Part shown: in pieces, positions 50,435 to 58,483 of the stretch
Numbering within the stretch: the first letter of the stretch is position 1
Layout of the letters: every line of letters begins with the position of its first letter
NCBI GenBank assembly: GCA_963665735.1
Contig: OY762444.1
Coordinates: 2,046,001-2,110,000 of the forward strand
Length of the DNA stretch: 64,000 nt
Reading direction: 5' to 3'
Source of the DNA: CATOSK01 sp963665735
GTDB taxonomy: Bacteria; Chloroflexota; Dehalococcoidia; Lucifugimonadales; UBA3495
Position numbers and translations under genes: made by a program
The notes under the pieces: generated by a model
The model's input: only the letters and a program-made list of their open reading frames with translations
Told to the model about the DNA's origin: nothing
Database searches by the model: none

Positions 50435-51841
50435 TTAAGGCCCACCCAGGGCATAAAGGCGGCCGTCGTGGGAGGCGACGTACATGGTATCGCCTACGAC
50501 TACGGGGGTGGCGGTGACTTTGCCGCCGGTCTGGAACTCCCACCGGGAGGCGCCGGTGTGAACGTCCAGGCCCATAACTGCCCCGTCCTCGGCGCCCAGC
50601 AGCAGGGTATCCCCGGCCACGGAAGGGGCGGCGGTGATTACCGAGTCCAGGTTGCGCGCCCAACGCTCGTCGCCGGTCTGGGCGTCCAGGGCGACAACGC
50701 GGGCCTCGTCGTTGGCCCCGTAAACCAGCCCGTGGGCCACGGCCGGCGTGCGGGTGACCCGTCCGCCCAGGTCAACGGCCCATACGCTGCCCCGCTGCAC
50801 CGGCGGAGACCCGGACAAGCCCCAGACGTAGAAAGTGGTCTTCCAGAACAGCAAAAACCCGTCCCAGGGGCGGCTCCACTGGTGGCGGTCAACGGCCCAA
50901 AGCCGCCCGCCGTAGGAACCGATATATACCAGGTCGCCGTGAATCACCGGGCCGCCGGCGGAACTGCGGCCCCGTCCGGTTTCGTAAACCAGCCGCTGCC
51001 GCCCCGTCTTGGCGTTGATGACGTGGAGCAGTCCGCCCAAGGAACTGACCACCACCGAGCCGTCGTGATAGGCGATTTCGGCGGGAATCCAGTCGGTGGA
51101 GGCGAAAGTCCACCGTTCCTCGCCGGTGGCGGCGTCCAGGGCGTAGAGGCGGTTGTCGCCGGCGCCGACGTAAAGGGTGCCTTCGGCGATGATGGGCGAG
51201 GCCAGGATGGGGTCGTTCAGAACCTTTTCCCAGCGCAGGTTGCCGGCGGCGGTTTCCAGGGCCAGTATCCGCCCCGGACGGAGGGTAAAGAAAACCAGGT
51301 CGCCGGCTACGGCGGGAGCTGAGCCGCTGGGGTGGCCGGTGACGTACTCCCACAGGATTTCGCCGGTGTCGCGGTTCAGGGCCAGGACGCGGCCCTCTTC
51401 GGCGGCCAGATAGACCCGTCCGCCGGCTATGGCGGGTGCGCCAGCCAGCGGGCCGTTGGCGGCAAAGACCCATTTTTCCGCCAGGGGCGACGGCGGCGGG
51501 TGGGGGGTGAATCCGGCGTTCTGGGTGGTGCGGCGGGCCAGCGCCCAAGCATCAGCGGCCTGGTCGGCGTTGAGAGCGGTAGTCGCGCCGGGGGGAATCG
51601 GCCCAATATCAAAGAAGGTACGGAGGGTCCAGACCAGGACTACCAGCGCCACGGCGGCGATGATGCCCAGGCGGATGAAACGGTTGCGGAGGAACCGCAG
51701 CCAGTGACGGCGGACTACCTTGTCGGCGTCGGCCTGGGAGAGGTCGGCCAAGCCCGAAAACGCGCCGCAGTTGGCGCAGCGGGCGGCGTCGGGCTGGGGA
51801 CTGACCTGGCCGCAAAACCGGCATACCCGGACTTGTTCCAA
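50435..51841 (-). CDS. Membrane-anchored PQQ-repeat propeller with N-terminal zinc ribbon
   Basis: A 468-residue protein starting with TTG 51841 (AAGGAG about 10 nt upstream). Residues 7-25 form a zinc ribbon (CRFC...CANC). A single helix at about 57-76 (IRLGIIAAVALVVLVWTL) would anchor it with the ribbon inside and the rest outside. From about residue 115 eight-bladed PQQ-like repeats run to the end (VYLAAEEGRVLALNRDTGEI, LYVGAGDNRLYALDAATGEE and similar), as in BamB-like propellers. No dehydrogenase residues are evident, so a scaffold or sensor role is more likely than an enzyme. Confidence 0.82.
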   Translation of the reverse strand: MEQVRVCRFCGQVSPQPDAARCANCGAFSGLADLSQADADKVVRRHWLRFLRNRFIRLGIIAAVALVVLVWTLRTFFDIGPIPPGATTALNADQAADAWALARRTTQNAGFTPHPPPSPLAEKWVFAANGPLAGAPAIAGGRVYLAAEEGRVLALNRDTGEILWEYVTGHPSGSAPAVAGDLVFFTLRPGRILALETAAGNLRWEKVLNDPILASPIIAEGTLYVGAGDNRLYALDAATGEERWTFASTDWIPAEIAYHDGSVVVSSLGGLLHVINAKTGRQRLVYETGRGRSSAGGPVIHGDLVYIGSYGGRLWAVDRHQWSRPWDGFLLFWKTTFYVWGLSGSPPVQRGSVWAVDLGGRVTRTPAVAHGLVYGANDEARVVALDAQTGDERWARNLDSVITAAPSVAGDTLLLGAEDGAVMGLDVHTGASRWEFQTGGKVTATPVVVGDTMYVASHDGRLYALGGP

Positions 51842-52392
51842 GAGGAAACCGCTCCTTTATATCCTTATATATTTAGGTATGGGATGGGGTGACGGGAAAA
51901 CCGGGGCCGCCGGCTGCCGAGTTGGTGGGTTGATGGTTAATTGCCGGGGTAGGGGTAATGGTATCCGAAAAGGGTTGCGCTGCCAACATGGGAGGGGTTT
52001 ACCCAAGGGTCTTTTGATTCTCGCCCTCGTCCCCCACTTGTCACCCTGAACCCCTACCTGTCACCCTGAACCCCTTCCATGTCACCCTGAACGAAGTGAA
52101 GGGTCTAAAATCCTTCGGGCAAGGCGACGTTGGCTAAGGCAAGAATTTTAGATTCTTCGCTACGCTCAGAATGACATCCCTGGAGAATCAAAAGACCCTG
52201 GGGATTACCCCCACCCCGGCCCTCCCTCTGGATAGGGGGGAGGGAGTATTGAAAGGGCCGGCGCGATTGGGTGGACAGGGGCGGCGGTTGACCCGTATAA
52301 TTCTGTTCCAGGCCAAACAGCGTCCACCTTTGGCCTTGCCCGGTTGACCGTCATGGTTGACCATTTTTTCGTAAGCCATGCCCCATTGCGCT
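51842..52392. repeat. Repeat-rich region before tRNA-Ser (R4 array, R2)
   Basis: Three successive R4 starts (caccctgaacccc, about 52037-52085) lead into a full R4 (to about 52178, ctcagaatgacat), then an R2 hairpin (about 52200-52248). No gene is visible. Confidence 0.75.
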
Positions 52393-52483
52393 GGAGAGGT
52401 GCCGGAGTGGACGAACGGGCGCGACTGGAAATCGCGTAGGGGCTAACCGCCTCTCGCGGGTTCGAATCCCGCCCTCTCCGCCA
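52393..52483 (+). tRNA. tRNA-Ser(GGA)
   Basis: A 91-nt class II tRNA: acceptor GGAGAGG with CCTCTCC, anticodon loop CTGGAAA with anticodon GGA, a variable arm (gtaggggctaaccgcctc) and T-loop GGTTCGAATCC. CCA is encoded (52481-52483). Its last 15 nt plus 34 nt of flank recur at 53422-53470. Confidence 0.97.
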
Positions 52484-52517
52484 GCAATTCCGTTATTTCC
52501 ACGATTGCCTGACCCGG
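52469..52517 (+). repeat. Left direct repeat (tRNA-Ser 3' end) bounding the phd-vapC islet
   Basis: 49 bp from the T-arm/acceptor of tRNA-Ser into the flank (ccgccctctccgccagcaat...). It matches 53422-53470 at about 45 of 49 positions, with a 24-bp perfect core at the left. Confidence 0.85.
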
Positions 52518-52631
52518 CCACGTGCTGACCCCAAGCCGCTACGCTAGGGCATAGGCCAATCGGCTACCCGCCACCATCGCCCGGAACCTGGAAAACCCGA
52601 TGTTTCGCAAGCCAAAAGGCCAACCTTGCAG

Positions 52632-52664
52632 TGCATTGATGCATCGCCTTGGCCTGGGTACAAT
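52632..52664 (+). promoter_or_regulatory. Promoter and palindromic operator of phd-vapC
   Basis: TTGATG (52636-52641) and TACAAT (52659-52664) with a 17-bp spacer. The palindrome TGCAT-TG-ATGCA (52632-52643) covers the -35 box. Two direct repeats atctagcc (52663-52670 and 52676-52683) lie around the start site. Phd-type antitoxins repress their own promoters by binding palindromes, so these are good operator candidates. Confidence 0.6.
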
Positions 52665-52692
52665 CTAGCCAAGTAATCTAGCCGGAGCGGTT

Positions 52693-52953
52693 ATGGCGGA
52701 CTGGTCGTTGCAAGACGCCAAGAATCGGTTTAGCGCGGTGGTGAACGCCGCCTTGGCCGGTGAACCCCAGAAAGTTACCCGCCGGGGACAACCCGCGGTG
52801 GTCGTGATGTCCGTTGAAGAGTATGAGCGGCTTTGTCAAGCGCAGAAGGCCGACGCGCCCGACTTTATCGAGCACCTCCTGGCCATCCCCAAAGGCGGGC
52901 CGGAAGACCTGTTCGACCGTATCCCGTTGCAGATTCGCGATGTGGAGTTGTGA
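52693..52953 (+). CDS. Phd/YefM-family antitoxin
   Basis: An 86-residue protein from ATG 52693. The N-terminal DNA-binding part has the family phrases SLQDAKNRFSAVVNAAL and PQKVTRRGQPAVVVMSVEEY; the C-terminal 35 residues (LLAIPKGGPEDLFDRIPLQI) would wrap the toxin. Its stop overlaps the toxin start by one base (TGATG). It should neutralise the PIN toxin and repress the shared promoter. The pair lies inside the tRNA-Ser repeat-bounded segment. Confidence 0.88.
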   Translation: MADWSLQDAKNRFSAVVNAALAGEPQKVTRRGQPAVVVMSVEEYERLCQAQKADAPDFIEHLLAIPKGGPEDLFDRIPLQIRDVEL

Positions 52954-53372
52954 TGTATCTGGTGGATACCGATGTGGTGTCCGCGCTGCGCCGTCCGGAC
53001 CGCCACCCGGGGCCAACCTTGTGGCTCAGACGTCAGCGGGCATCGGACGTTTACATCAGCGTCGTGACATTTGGGGAAATCGAGCGGGGAATCGCCCGGC
53101 AGATTCCCCAAGACCCGGACTTTGCCCGCGACCTGGCCCAGTGGTTTGAACGAACCTTGGTGTGGTTTGCAGACCGCGTCTTGCCGGTTAACGTCGCTGC
53201 CGCGCGGCGGTGGGGCCGTCTCTCGGCCTTTGTTGCCAATCGTGACGTTGACCTTCTAATCGCTGCCACAGCCCTTGAGCATGGCCTCACGGTAGTTACC
53301 CGCAATGTCAGGGACTTTGAGCCTACCGGAGTCCGGGTTTTCAACCCTTTTGATGACCAGGCGAACCGTTAA
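52953..53372 (+). CDS. vapC: VapC-type PIN-domain ribonuclease toxin
   Basis: A 139-residue PIN protein. Acidic metal-site residues are visible: D5/D7 in MYLVDTDVVS, Glu in VTFGEIERGI, and the late Asp pair in ANRDVDLLIAATALEHGLTV and RNVRDFEPTG. Length and fold pattern match VapC toxins, which cleave tRNA or rRNA with Mg/Mn. It is coupled to the Phd-type antitoxin by a one-base overlap. Confidence 0.9.
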   Translation: MYLVDTDVVSALRRPDRHPGPTLWLRRQRASDVYISVVTFGEIERGIARQIPQDPDFARDLAQWFERTLVWFADRVLPVNVAAARRWGRLSAFVANRDVDLLIAATALEHGLTVVTRNVRDFEPTGVRVFNPFDDQANR

Positions 53373-53382
53373 ACACAAAAGG

Positions 53383-53412
53383 GAAGTATGACGAAGTTTC
53401 CTGGTTGCAGCG
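53383..53412 (+). repeat. 30-bp exact copy of an internal ydeI segment
   Basis: gaagtatgacgaagtttcct plus the next 10 bases is identical to 53674-53703 inside the downstream ydeI-like gene, and weak similarity continues for another 15 bp. It joins directly to the right tRNA-Ser repeat. Confidence 0.85.
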
Positions 53413-53421
53413 GTACGCGTA

Positions 53422-53470
53422 CCGCCCTCTCCGCCAGCAATTCCGCCGTTTCCACGATTGCCTGAGCCGG
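53422..53470 (+). repeat. Right direct repeat (tRNA-Ser 3' end) bounding the phd-vapC islet
   Basis: A second copy of the tRNA-Ser 3' end and flank (52469-52517), 953 bp away. It holds no complete tRNA. It ends 15 bp before the ydeI-like start codon. Confidence 0.85.
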
Positions 53471-53485
53471 TCAGCAGGAACGTCC

Positions 53486-54055
53486 ATGCCCGACTTGCCC
53501 ACCTTGGCTTTTCCCTCCGCCGAAGATTGGCGGGAATGGCTGGAACACAACCACGCCAGTTCCCCAGGCATCTGGCTGCGTTTCTACAAGAAAGGTTCCG
53601 GCCAACCCTCGGTGTATTACCCGGAGGCGGTGGATGAAGCCCTCTGCTACGGCTGGATTGACGGCCAGCGCAAGAAGTATGACGAAGTTTCCTGGTTGCA
53701 GCGTTACACGCCCCGCCGTCCCAAAAGCCAGTGGTCCAGCCTCAACACCCGCCACGTTGCCCGGTTGACCGAGGCGGGGAAGATGCGGCCCGCCGGACTG
53801 CGGGAGGTGGAGGCGGCCCAGCGGGATGGCCGGTGGGACAACGCCCAATCATCGCCCCGGGACGCCACGTTGCCGTCGGACTTCCTGGCAGAGCTTGACC
53901 GGCGCCCGGCGGCCAAAGCCTTCCTGCCCACCCTGAACCGCGCCAACATCTACGCCATCGTCTATCGCCTCAACAGCGCCAAGCGCCCCGAACCCCGCCA
54001 ACGCCGGCTGCGGGCCATCCTGGAAGCCCTGGATAAGGGCGAAAAGCTGGTTTGA
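53486..54055 (+). CDS. YdeI/OmpD-associated family protein
   Basis: A 189-residue protein from ATG 53486 (AGGA 7 nt upstream). It matches the YdeI-like family by LAFPSAEDWREWLEHNHASS, GIWLRFYKKGSG, the core EAVDEALCYGWIDGQRKK and KSQWSSLNTRHVARL, and by the C-terminal YdeI/DUF1905-type helix (LNRANIYAIVYRLNSAKRPE). Function of the family is poorly known (stress and peptide resistance in enterobacteria). Its 3' end is duplicated at about 55548-55625, and an internal 30-bp piece at 53383. Confidence 0.85.
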   Translation: MPDLPTLAFPSAEDWREWLEHNHASSPGIWLRFYKKGSGQPSVYYPEAVDEALCYGWIDGQRKKYDEVSWLQRYTPRRPKSQWSSLNTRHVARLTEAGKMRPAGLREVEAAQRDGRWDNAQSSPRDATLPSDFLAELDRRPAAKAFLPTLNRANIYAIVYRLNSAKRPEPRQRRLRAILEALDKGEKLV

Positions 54056-54153
54056 GCGGTTGTTGGCGATTCCCCGACGGGTAGTGAGCGGACTTGCTCA
54101 GCGAACTCGCGGACTTTAATCGTTTCTTTGCTAAGGAATGCTTGGTGGGGGGG

Positions 54154-54570
54154 TCATGGGATAGAATTTCGATTTATCAGGGAAAGATTGGGCACTCTGG
54201 AGAAGTCTTGGTCGTCTGATGCCAAATGACACTCCAGCAAAATAGCGGTGGCGGCAATCCAAGCGTCGGCTGTGTCTAGCCGGCGGCCTGCCCTTTCCAT
54301 TTGGTCACGTAGTTGCGCTGATGTATGCACCAAATCCAGGCTGGGCCAAATGACCTCATACTGATCAATGTGCCTCATCAATTCGTTGCGCCGCCTGTTG
54401 CCCCACCTATTTCTGATGGGCCAGATAAGGAGTTCTTCCAGCGTTTGGAACGATATAACCGGGCGTAATCCCACGATTTCAGCTTGGTAGAACTGCGCTC
54501 GCTGGTCTCCATTGTAAATGATAGAAACCACGCTGGTATCAAGGACAACGAGCGGAGCAGGGAATACCAT
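54154..54570 (-). CDS. PIN-domain ribonuclease, second VapC-like toxin
   Basis: A 138-residue PIN protein from ATG 54570, which overlaps the stop of the upstream partner by one base (TGATG). Metal-site residues: D11 in LVVLDTSVVS, E45/E46 in LEELLIW, Asp in LDTADAWIAATA and in LASDDQDFSRV. Unlike classical VapC, the gene before it is not a small antitoxin but a 286-residue protein. The expected activity is RNA cleavage; the unusual partner suggests an atypical antitoxin or an enzyme complex. Confidence 0.85.
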   Translation of the reverse strand: MVFPAPLVVLDTSVVSIIYNGDQRAQFYQAEIVGLRPVISFQTLEELLIWPIRNRWGNRRRNELMRHIDQYEVIWPSLDLVHTSAQLRDQMERAGRRLDTADAWIAATAILLECHLASDDQDFSRVPNLSLINRNSIP

Positions 54571-55430
54571 CAGGCATTATTATCTTTGCGGCTGGATTTG
54601 ATGAACTGAATAAACTCGTCCACGTCAAAGGGTTCGCTGGCTCGTATGACCTTGTCCGGGTCGAAAATTTTGGGGTTGGGGTCATTCAAGAACGCCTCGA
54701 GGTCAAAGGGTTCGTTCCATGAGCGGGTTCCCCGGACTTCTTCCACCTGGATGTAACGCCATTGGTCATAACTATCGAACCGGCCTTGCCCCCTTACCTC
54801 GACGTATTGCATCGCCAACTCCAGCATTTGCCGGTCGTGGCTGGCGTCAAACCGCAGGTCTATGGGCCGGCCCTGATACGGAACCAGTTTTGCGGTGCGT
54901 TCTTCCCAGTCCACCGCCCTGAGCCGACCATGCACCAATGCCCGCTCCATAGCGTCAGCTACCGGCGGGGCTGGCATTGGCGCAGCCACGTAAACCTCAC
55001 GCCAAAATTCCACGTGGCGGCCGCTATGCGGGTCGGCCAGCTGAACCACGGCAACTTCGGGCGACAGATTAGCGGCGATGCGTGATAAAGCATTGCCGAC
55101 GGACTCGGGCAAAGAACGGACGTTTTCCGCTCCGACTATTCGAGCAATAGCTTGTCGCCCGTACCCCTCCGTCGGGTTATGCTCATCGGATGACGCCAAG
55201 CCTAGTTCCGCCACCAGGGACCCCGGGGAAGCGCCAATCAATCGAAGTTTGCTTTCCCTTTGCAGCCGGTTAGGCAGCCGGCCCGGTTTCCGGTAGTCGG
55301 CCAGGTGCCTTACCATGAGCCGCATGGCGTCCTGCACATACCGCAGCGTCTTCTGAAGGTCATCCAGCGAGACGCCTTCCTCGCTGATGTTGGGGCCTTC
55401 GAATCTGACAATCAATCGTGCGTCCACCAT
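54570..55430 (-). CDS. 286-residue partner of the PIN protein, unknown family
   Basis: Starts at ATG 55430 (GGAGGG 2-3 nt upstream) and is coupled to the PIN gene. The N-terminal part (MVDARLIVRFEGPNISEEGV, SLDDLQKTLRYVQDAMRLMV) looks alpha/beta; the middle is mostly helical; the C-terminal 40 residues (DPDKVIRASEPFDVDEFIQF) are acidic and could bind the toxin. No DNA-binding motif is obvious. I do not recognise a named domain. The tight overlap is the only evidence that it is the antitoxin or regulator. Confidence 0.7.
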   Translation of the reverse strand: MVDARLIVRFEGPNISEEGVSLDDLQKTLRYVQDAMRLMVRHLADYRKPGRLPNRLQRESKLRLIGASPGSLVAELGLASSDEHNPTEGYGRQAIARIVGAENVRSLPESVGNALSRIAANLSPEVAVVQLADPHSGRHVEFWREVYVAAPMPAPPVADAMERALVHGRLRAVDWEERTAKLVPYQGRPIDLRFDASHDRQMLELAMQYVEVRGQGRFDSYDQWRYIQVEEVRGTRSWNEPFDLEAFLNDPNPKIFDPDKVIRASEPFDVDEFIQFIKSSRKDNNA

Positions 55431-55478
55431 GTCCCTCCTATGCGCCGTGGCGTTGGCATGGTGTCTCAACCGTTGCCG

Positions 55479-55484
55479 ATTATA
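55479..55484 (-). promoter_or_regulatory. Candidate -10 box of the PIN module
   Basis: Minus-strand TATAAT 49 bp before the partner's ATG. No good -35 is seen at 17 bp, so an activator or weak promoter is possible. Confidence 0.35.
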
Positions 55485-55547
55485 CTCGGCGCGTTTCCCA
55501 TTGGCACCCGCCCGGTCAGCAGCGGGTCGGCGGTGGATGCTTTGGGG

Positions 55548-55625
55548 GAACGCCGCTTTCGGGCCATCATGCAAGCCCTGGAACCGGGGGGAGAAGTTAG
55601 TTTGAGCGGTTGTTAGCGATTCTCC
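55548..55625 (+). pseudogene. 3'-end fragment of a ydeI-like gene
   Basis: About 78 bp matching the last codons of the intact gene and its downstream flank at 53998-54080 (both contain gtttgagcggttgtt and end gcgatt). In one frame it encodes RRFRAIMQALEPG, in another it ends GEKLV, equal to the end of the intact protein. It has no start and a frameshift. Together with the intact gene it brackets the PIN module. Confidence 0.75.
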
Positions 55626-55718
55626 AGTGGGTTGCAAACATCCATCAATTCAGCAAGCCGGCGGGTTCACGTTTATAATTGACGGTGAACTATCCCTAGA
55701 ACAACGAGCCGGCGCGTT

Positions 55719-57371
55719 ATGGTTGACAGAAGTTCAAGTTTCCTCGTAACCCCGTTTTTGCTGATTGCATTGACGGCCTTGTTGGGTTGCGGCGGCCCGC
55801 CGGACTTGGCGACTATGGTTGAAGAAGTCAGGGCCGGGGTGGTTCGCATTGAAACCTCCGGCGGAAGCGGCTCCGGGTTTATTTTTGACACCGGGCCGGA
55901 AGACAGCGCATTGGTGTTGACCAACTACCACGTGGTGGACAGCGCCGGGAGAGTCCGGGTAATCGTTGACGACGCGATAACCTACCGGGGTCATATTCAG
56001 GGGTTTGACGCCGCTAACGATTTGGCAGCGCTGAGTATATGCTGCGGCGATTTCAAGACCCTTTCCTTTGGCGATGTGTCCGACCTTAGACCCGGCAGCG
56101 AGGTTGTAGCTGTTGGCTACCCCTTCGACATTCCCGGGGCCGCGTCGGTAACGCGGGGGATTGTATCCGCCATACGCTCCCAGGGTCGCTCTGAAATCAT
56201 CCAGATGGATGCCCCGATTAACCCGGGAAACAGCGGCGGCCCGCTGCTTTCCCTAACCGGCGAAGTGATGGGCGTAAACACCTTTGTCTTTCGCGACGGG
56301 GAAGGCTTGGGGTTTGCCGTTTCCGCAAAAACCGTCCGGGCGGTTCTCCCGGAACTCGAGGGGGAAAGAATCCTGGCAATAGCCGCCACGCCGACACCCA
56401 CCCCTCGCCCTACGGCGACACCAAGGCCGAGGCCCACCCCATTGCCAACGGCAACACCCATCCCCCTCGACAACTGCGGGTATCGCTCGGACGGCACCTT
56501 GGAGTGTTGGTCACCAACGGCGACGCCAAGACCAGGGCCAACGGCCACGCCAACCCCTATGGATGAACCCGAGTTCATCCCGTGGCCGCCCCCTGAAACA
56601 GTAACTGCTATCGGCCTTGGCGTTTGGCACGCCTGCGCTTTGCGGCCAGATGGCACCCCGGTTTGTTGGGGTTTGAACAACGAAGGTCGAGCAACGCCGC
56701 CGGTGGGGGAGAATTTCATTACTATTGGCGTAGGTGCAGGACACACCTGCGGCTTGCGCTTTGATGGCACTCCGGTTTGCTGGGGTTTGAACAACGAAGG
56801 TCAAGCAACGCCGCCGTCAGATGAGAAGTTCACGGCCATTAGCGTAGATGACCACGTTTCCTGTGGCCTACGCTTGGACGGCACCCCGATTTGCTGGGGT
56901 TCCAACGAATGGGGCGAAGCAACGCCACCGGCAGATGAGAGGTTTACGGCCATTAGCGTAGGAAGCCATTCCTGTGGCTTGCGCTTGGATGGAACCCCGA
57001 TTTGCTGGGGTTCCAACGAATGGGGCGAAGCAACGCCGCCGGCAGGCGAAAAGTTTGCTGCTATTAGCGTAGGAGTACGCTTTTCCTGTGGCTTGCGATT
57101 TGACGGCACCCCGGTTTGCTGGGGACACGAAAGCGAGGGTGAAGCAATGCCACCAGCAGGGGAGAAGTTTACTACCATCAGCGTAGGTTGGCCTCATGTC
57201 TGTGGGTTACGCCAAGACGGCACTCCAGTTTGCTGGGGGAACAGTCTTCTTGATGATGGTTCGCTAAGACCGCCGGAAGATGAAAAATTCGCCACTATAA
57301 TTTGCGGTGGCTTGGGTTTTACCTGCGGGTTGCGACCAGACGGTTGGCCAGTCTGTTGGGGACCTCCCTAA
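55719..57371 (+). CDS. Lipoprotein trypsin-like serine protease with Cys-paired RCC1-like repeats
   Basis: A 550-residue protein. The lipoprotein signal ends in lipobox LLGC (Cys 24). An S1C/DegP-type protease domain (about 33-220) has the full triad: H71 in LTNYHVVD, D101 in ANDLAAL, S172 in PGNSGGPL. No PDZ domain follows. A Thr/Pro-rich linker (about 225-300) includes one degenerate repeat (CGYRSDGTLECW). Then seven units of about 37 residues, each with CGLRxDGTPVCWG and a TPP turn, form an RCC1/BLIP-II-like propeller in which each blade has its own Cys pair. It should sit outside the membrane; cleavage targets are unknown. Confidence 0.85.
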   Translation: MVDRSSSFLVTPFLLIALTALLGCGGPPDLATMVEEVRAGVVRIETSGGSGSGFIFDTGPEDSALVLTNYHVVDSAGRVRVIVDDAITYRGHIQGFDAANDLAALSICCGDFKTLSFGDVSDLRPGSEVVAVGYPFDIPGAASVTRGIVSAIRSQGRSEIIQMDAPINPGNSGGPLLSLTGEVMGVNTFVFRDGEGLGFAVSAKTVRAVLPELEGERILAIAATPTPTPRPTATPRPRPTPLPTATPIPLDNCGYRSDGTLECWSPTATPRPGPTATPTPMDEPEFIPWPPPETVTAIGLGVWHACALRPDGTPVCWGLNNEGRATPPVGENFITIGVGAGHTCGLRFDGTPVCWGLNNEGQATPPSDEKFTAISVDDHVSCGLRLDGTPICWGSNEWGEATPPADERFTAISVGSHSCGLRLDGTPICWGSNEWGEATPPAGEKFAAISVGVRFSCGLRFDGTPVCWGHESEGEAMPPAGEKFTTISVGWPHVCGLRQDGTPVCWGNSLLDDGSLRPPEDEKFATIICGGLGFTCGLRPDGWPVCWGPP

Positions 57372-57474
57372 CATCCCCCGTTGATTGGGCAACCCATGAT
57401 ATATTACAGTGGGATGCGGTGCTACCGAAGTTGGTTTCGGGGATATGCAGATGGAGATTTGAAGGAATTTTCTG

Positions 57475-58398
57475 GTGACTGCGATGGATAAATTCTTGGA
57501 TCTTGGGCGAGCTTTCGCACTTGACGCCGAGGACCTGTTAAGGTCCCGAACTAGGAGTGGGCTCGTTCACTCAACAGGTGACATCCGTGCTTCCGGTGAC
57601 GAAGTCGAGGTCAAAGTCAGGGAATACTTAAGGCGGGTTCTGCCTCCACGCTTTTACGTTACGTCTGGGCACCTCATTGATGCCCAGCATCGTGTAAGTT
57701 CCCAACACGACATCATCATCGCGGATTCGTTTAACCTTCCATCTTTATACACCGCGAGAGATGGGACAGAATACGTACCCGCTACTTCAGTATATGCGAT
57801 CGGCGAGGTCAAATCGTCTTACCGCAAAGCGGGGGGTTATTTTCAAAAGATCGCAGAGGACCTTGCTAAAGTTGCTGCTATGGATCGGCCTCTTATAGAA
57901 AACAGTATGGTAGATGGCAAAATCACTGATTCAACAACCTTATGGGACATGGCCCAGCCGATTAGCAAAGACCAGTACCTGAATCATTTGTTTGTATTTC
58001 TCCTTTGTGTTGATGTCGGCGACTTTGCGTTTCAAGACATTATTCCACATCTGGACACGGCACTTCCTAACCTAGTCCCCAACGTAACGGTCTTCTTGAA
58101 CAAGGGTGTAATGGTCCGAATGCGTCTCAATATGACGGGCGAAGGCAAGTATCACAAGTACCCAATAGAGGCTCCATCACCCGAATATGACTGGGTGTTT
58201 GCCGAGAGCATGGACAATGACAGCGGAGGCACTAGAGAGGGTTCGAATCTGGCCTTCCTCTATGGAGTACTGGTTGACCATTTGAGCAATTCGCGCTTGG
58301 AGCCTACCGACGCGTACCAATATACTTCCAATCTCGTGTATTTGCGACGGTCCACCCTGAAGTGGTCTAAAGGCTACCCACCGGAATACACAACATGA
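57475..58398 (+). CDS. DUF6602-like protein, possible PD-(D/E)XK nuclease
   Basis: A 307-residue protein. GTG 57475 is preferred because AAGGA lies 8 nt upstream; ATG 57484 is 17 nt away. Residues about 45-115 contain EVKVREYLRRVLPPRF, SSQHDIIIAD (D79) and VYAIGEVKSS (E111, K113), an arrangement like the D...ExK metal site of PD-(D/E)XK nucleases. The remainder is alpha/beta with no known motif. Codon use looks more A+T-rich than neighbours, suggesting recent transfer. Related proteins occur near restriction and defence genes, but no such partner is visible here. Confidence 0.7.
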   Translation: MTAMDKFLDLGRAFALDAEDLLRSRTRSGLVHSTGDIRASGDEVEVKVREYLRRVLPPRFYVTSGHLIDAQHRVSSQHDIIIADSFNLPSLYTARDGTEYVPATSVYAIGEVKSSYRKAGGYFQKIAEDLAKVAAMDRPLIENSMVDGKITDSTTLWDMAQPISKDQYLNHLFVFLLCVDVGDFAFQDIIPHLDTALPNLVPNVTVFLNKGVMVRMRLNMTGEGKYHKYPIEAPSPEYDWVFAESMDNDSGGTREGSNLAFLYGVLVDHLSNSRLEPTDAYQYTSNLVYLRRSTLKWSKGYPPEYTT

Positions 58399-58483
58399 CC
58401 ACCCCAACCGAAGCCGACGTTGGAACCCTGCCTTGGGCTGGCCTCAACCATCTTGCAACTCATGTCTTTGGAGGTGTGCGCCG

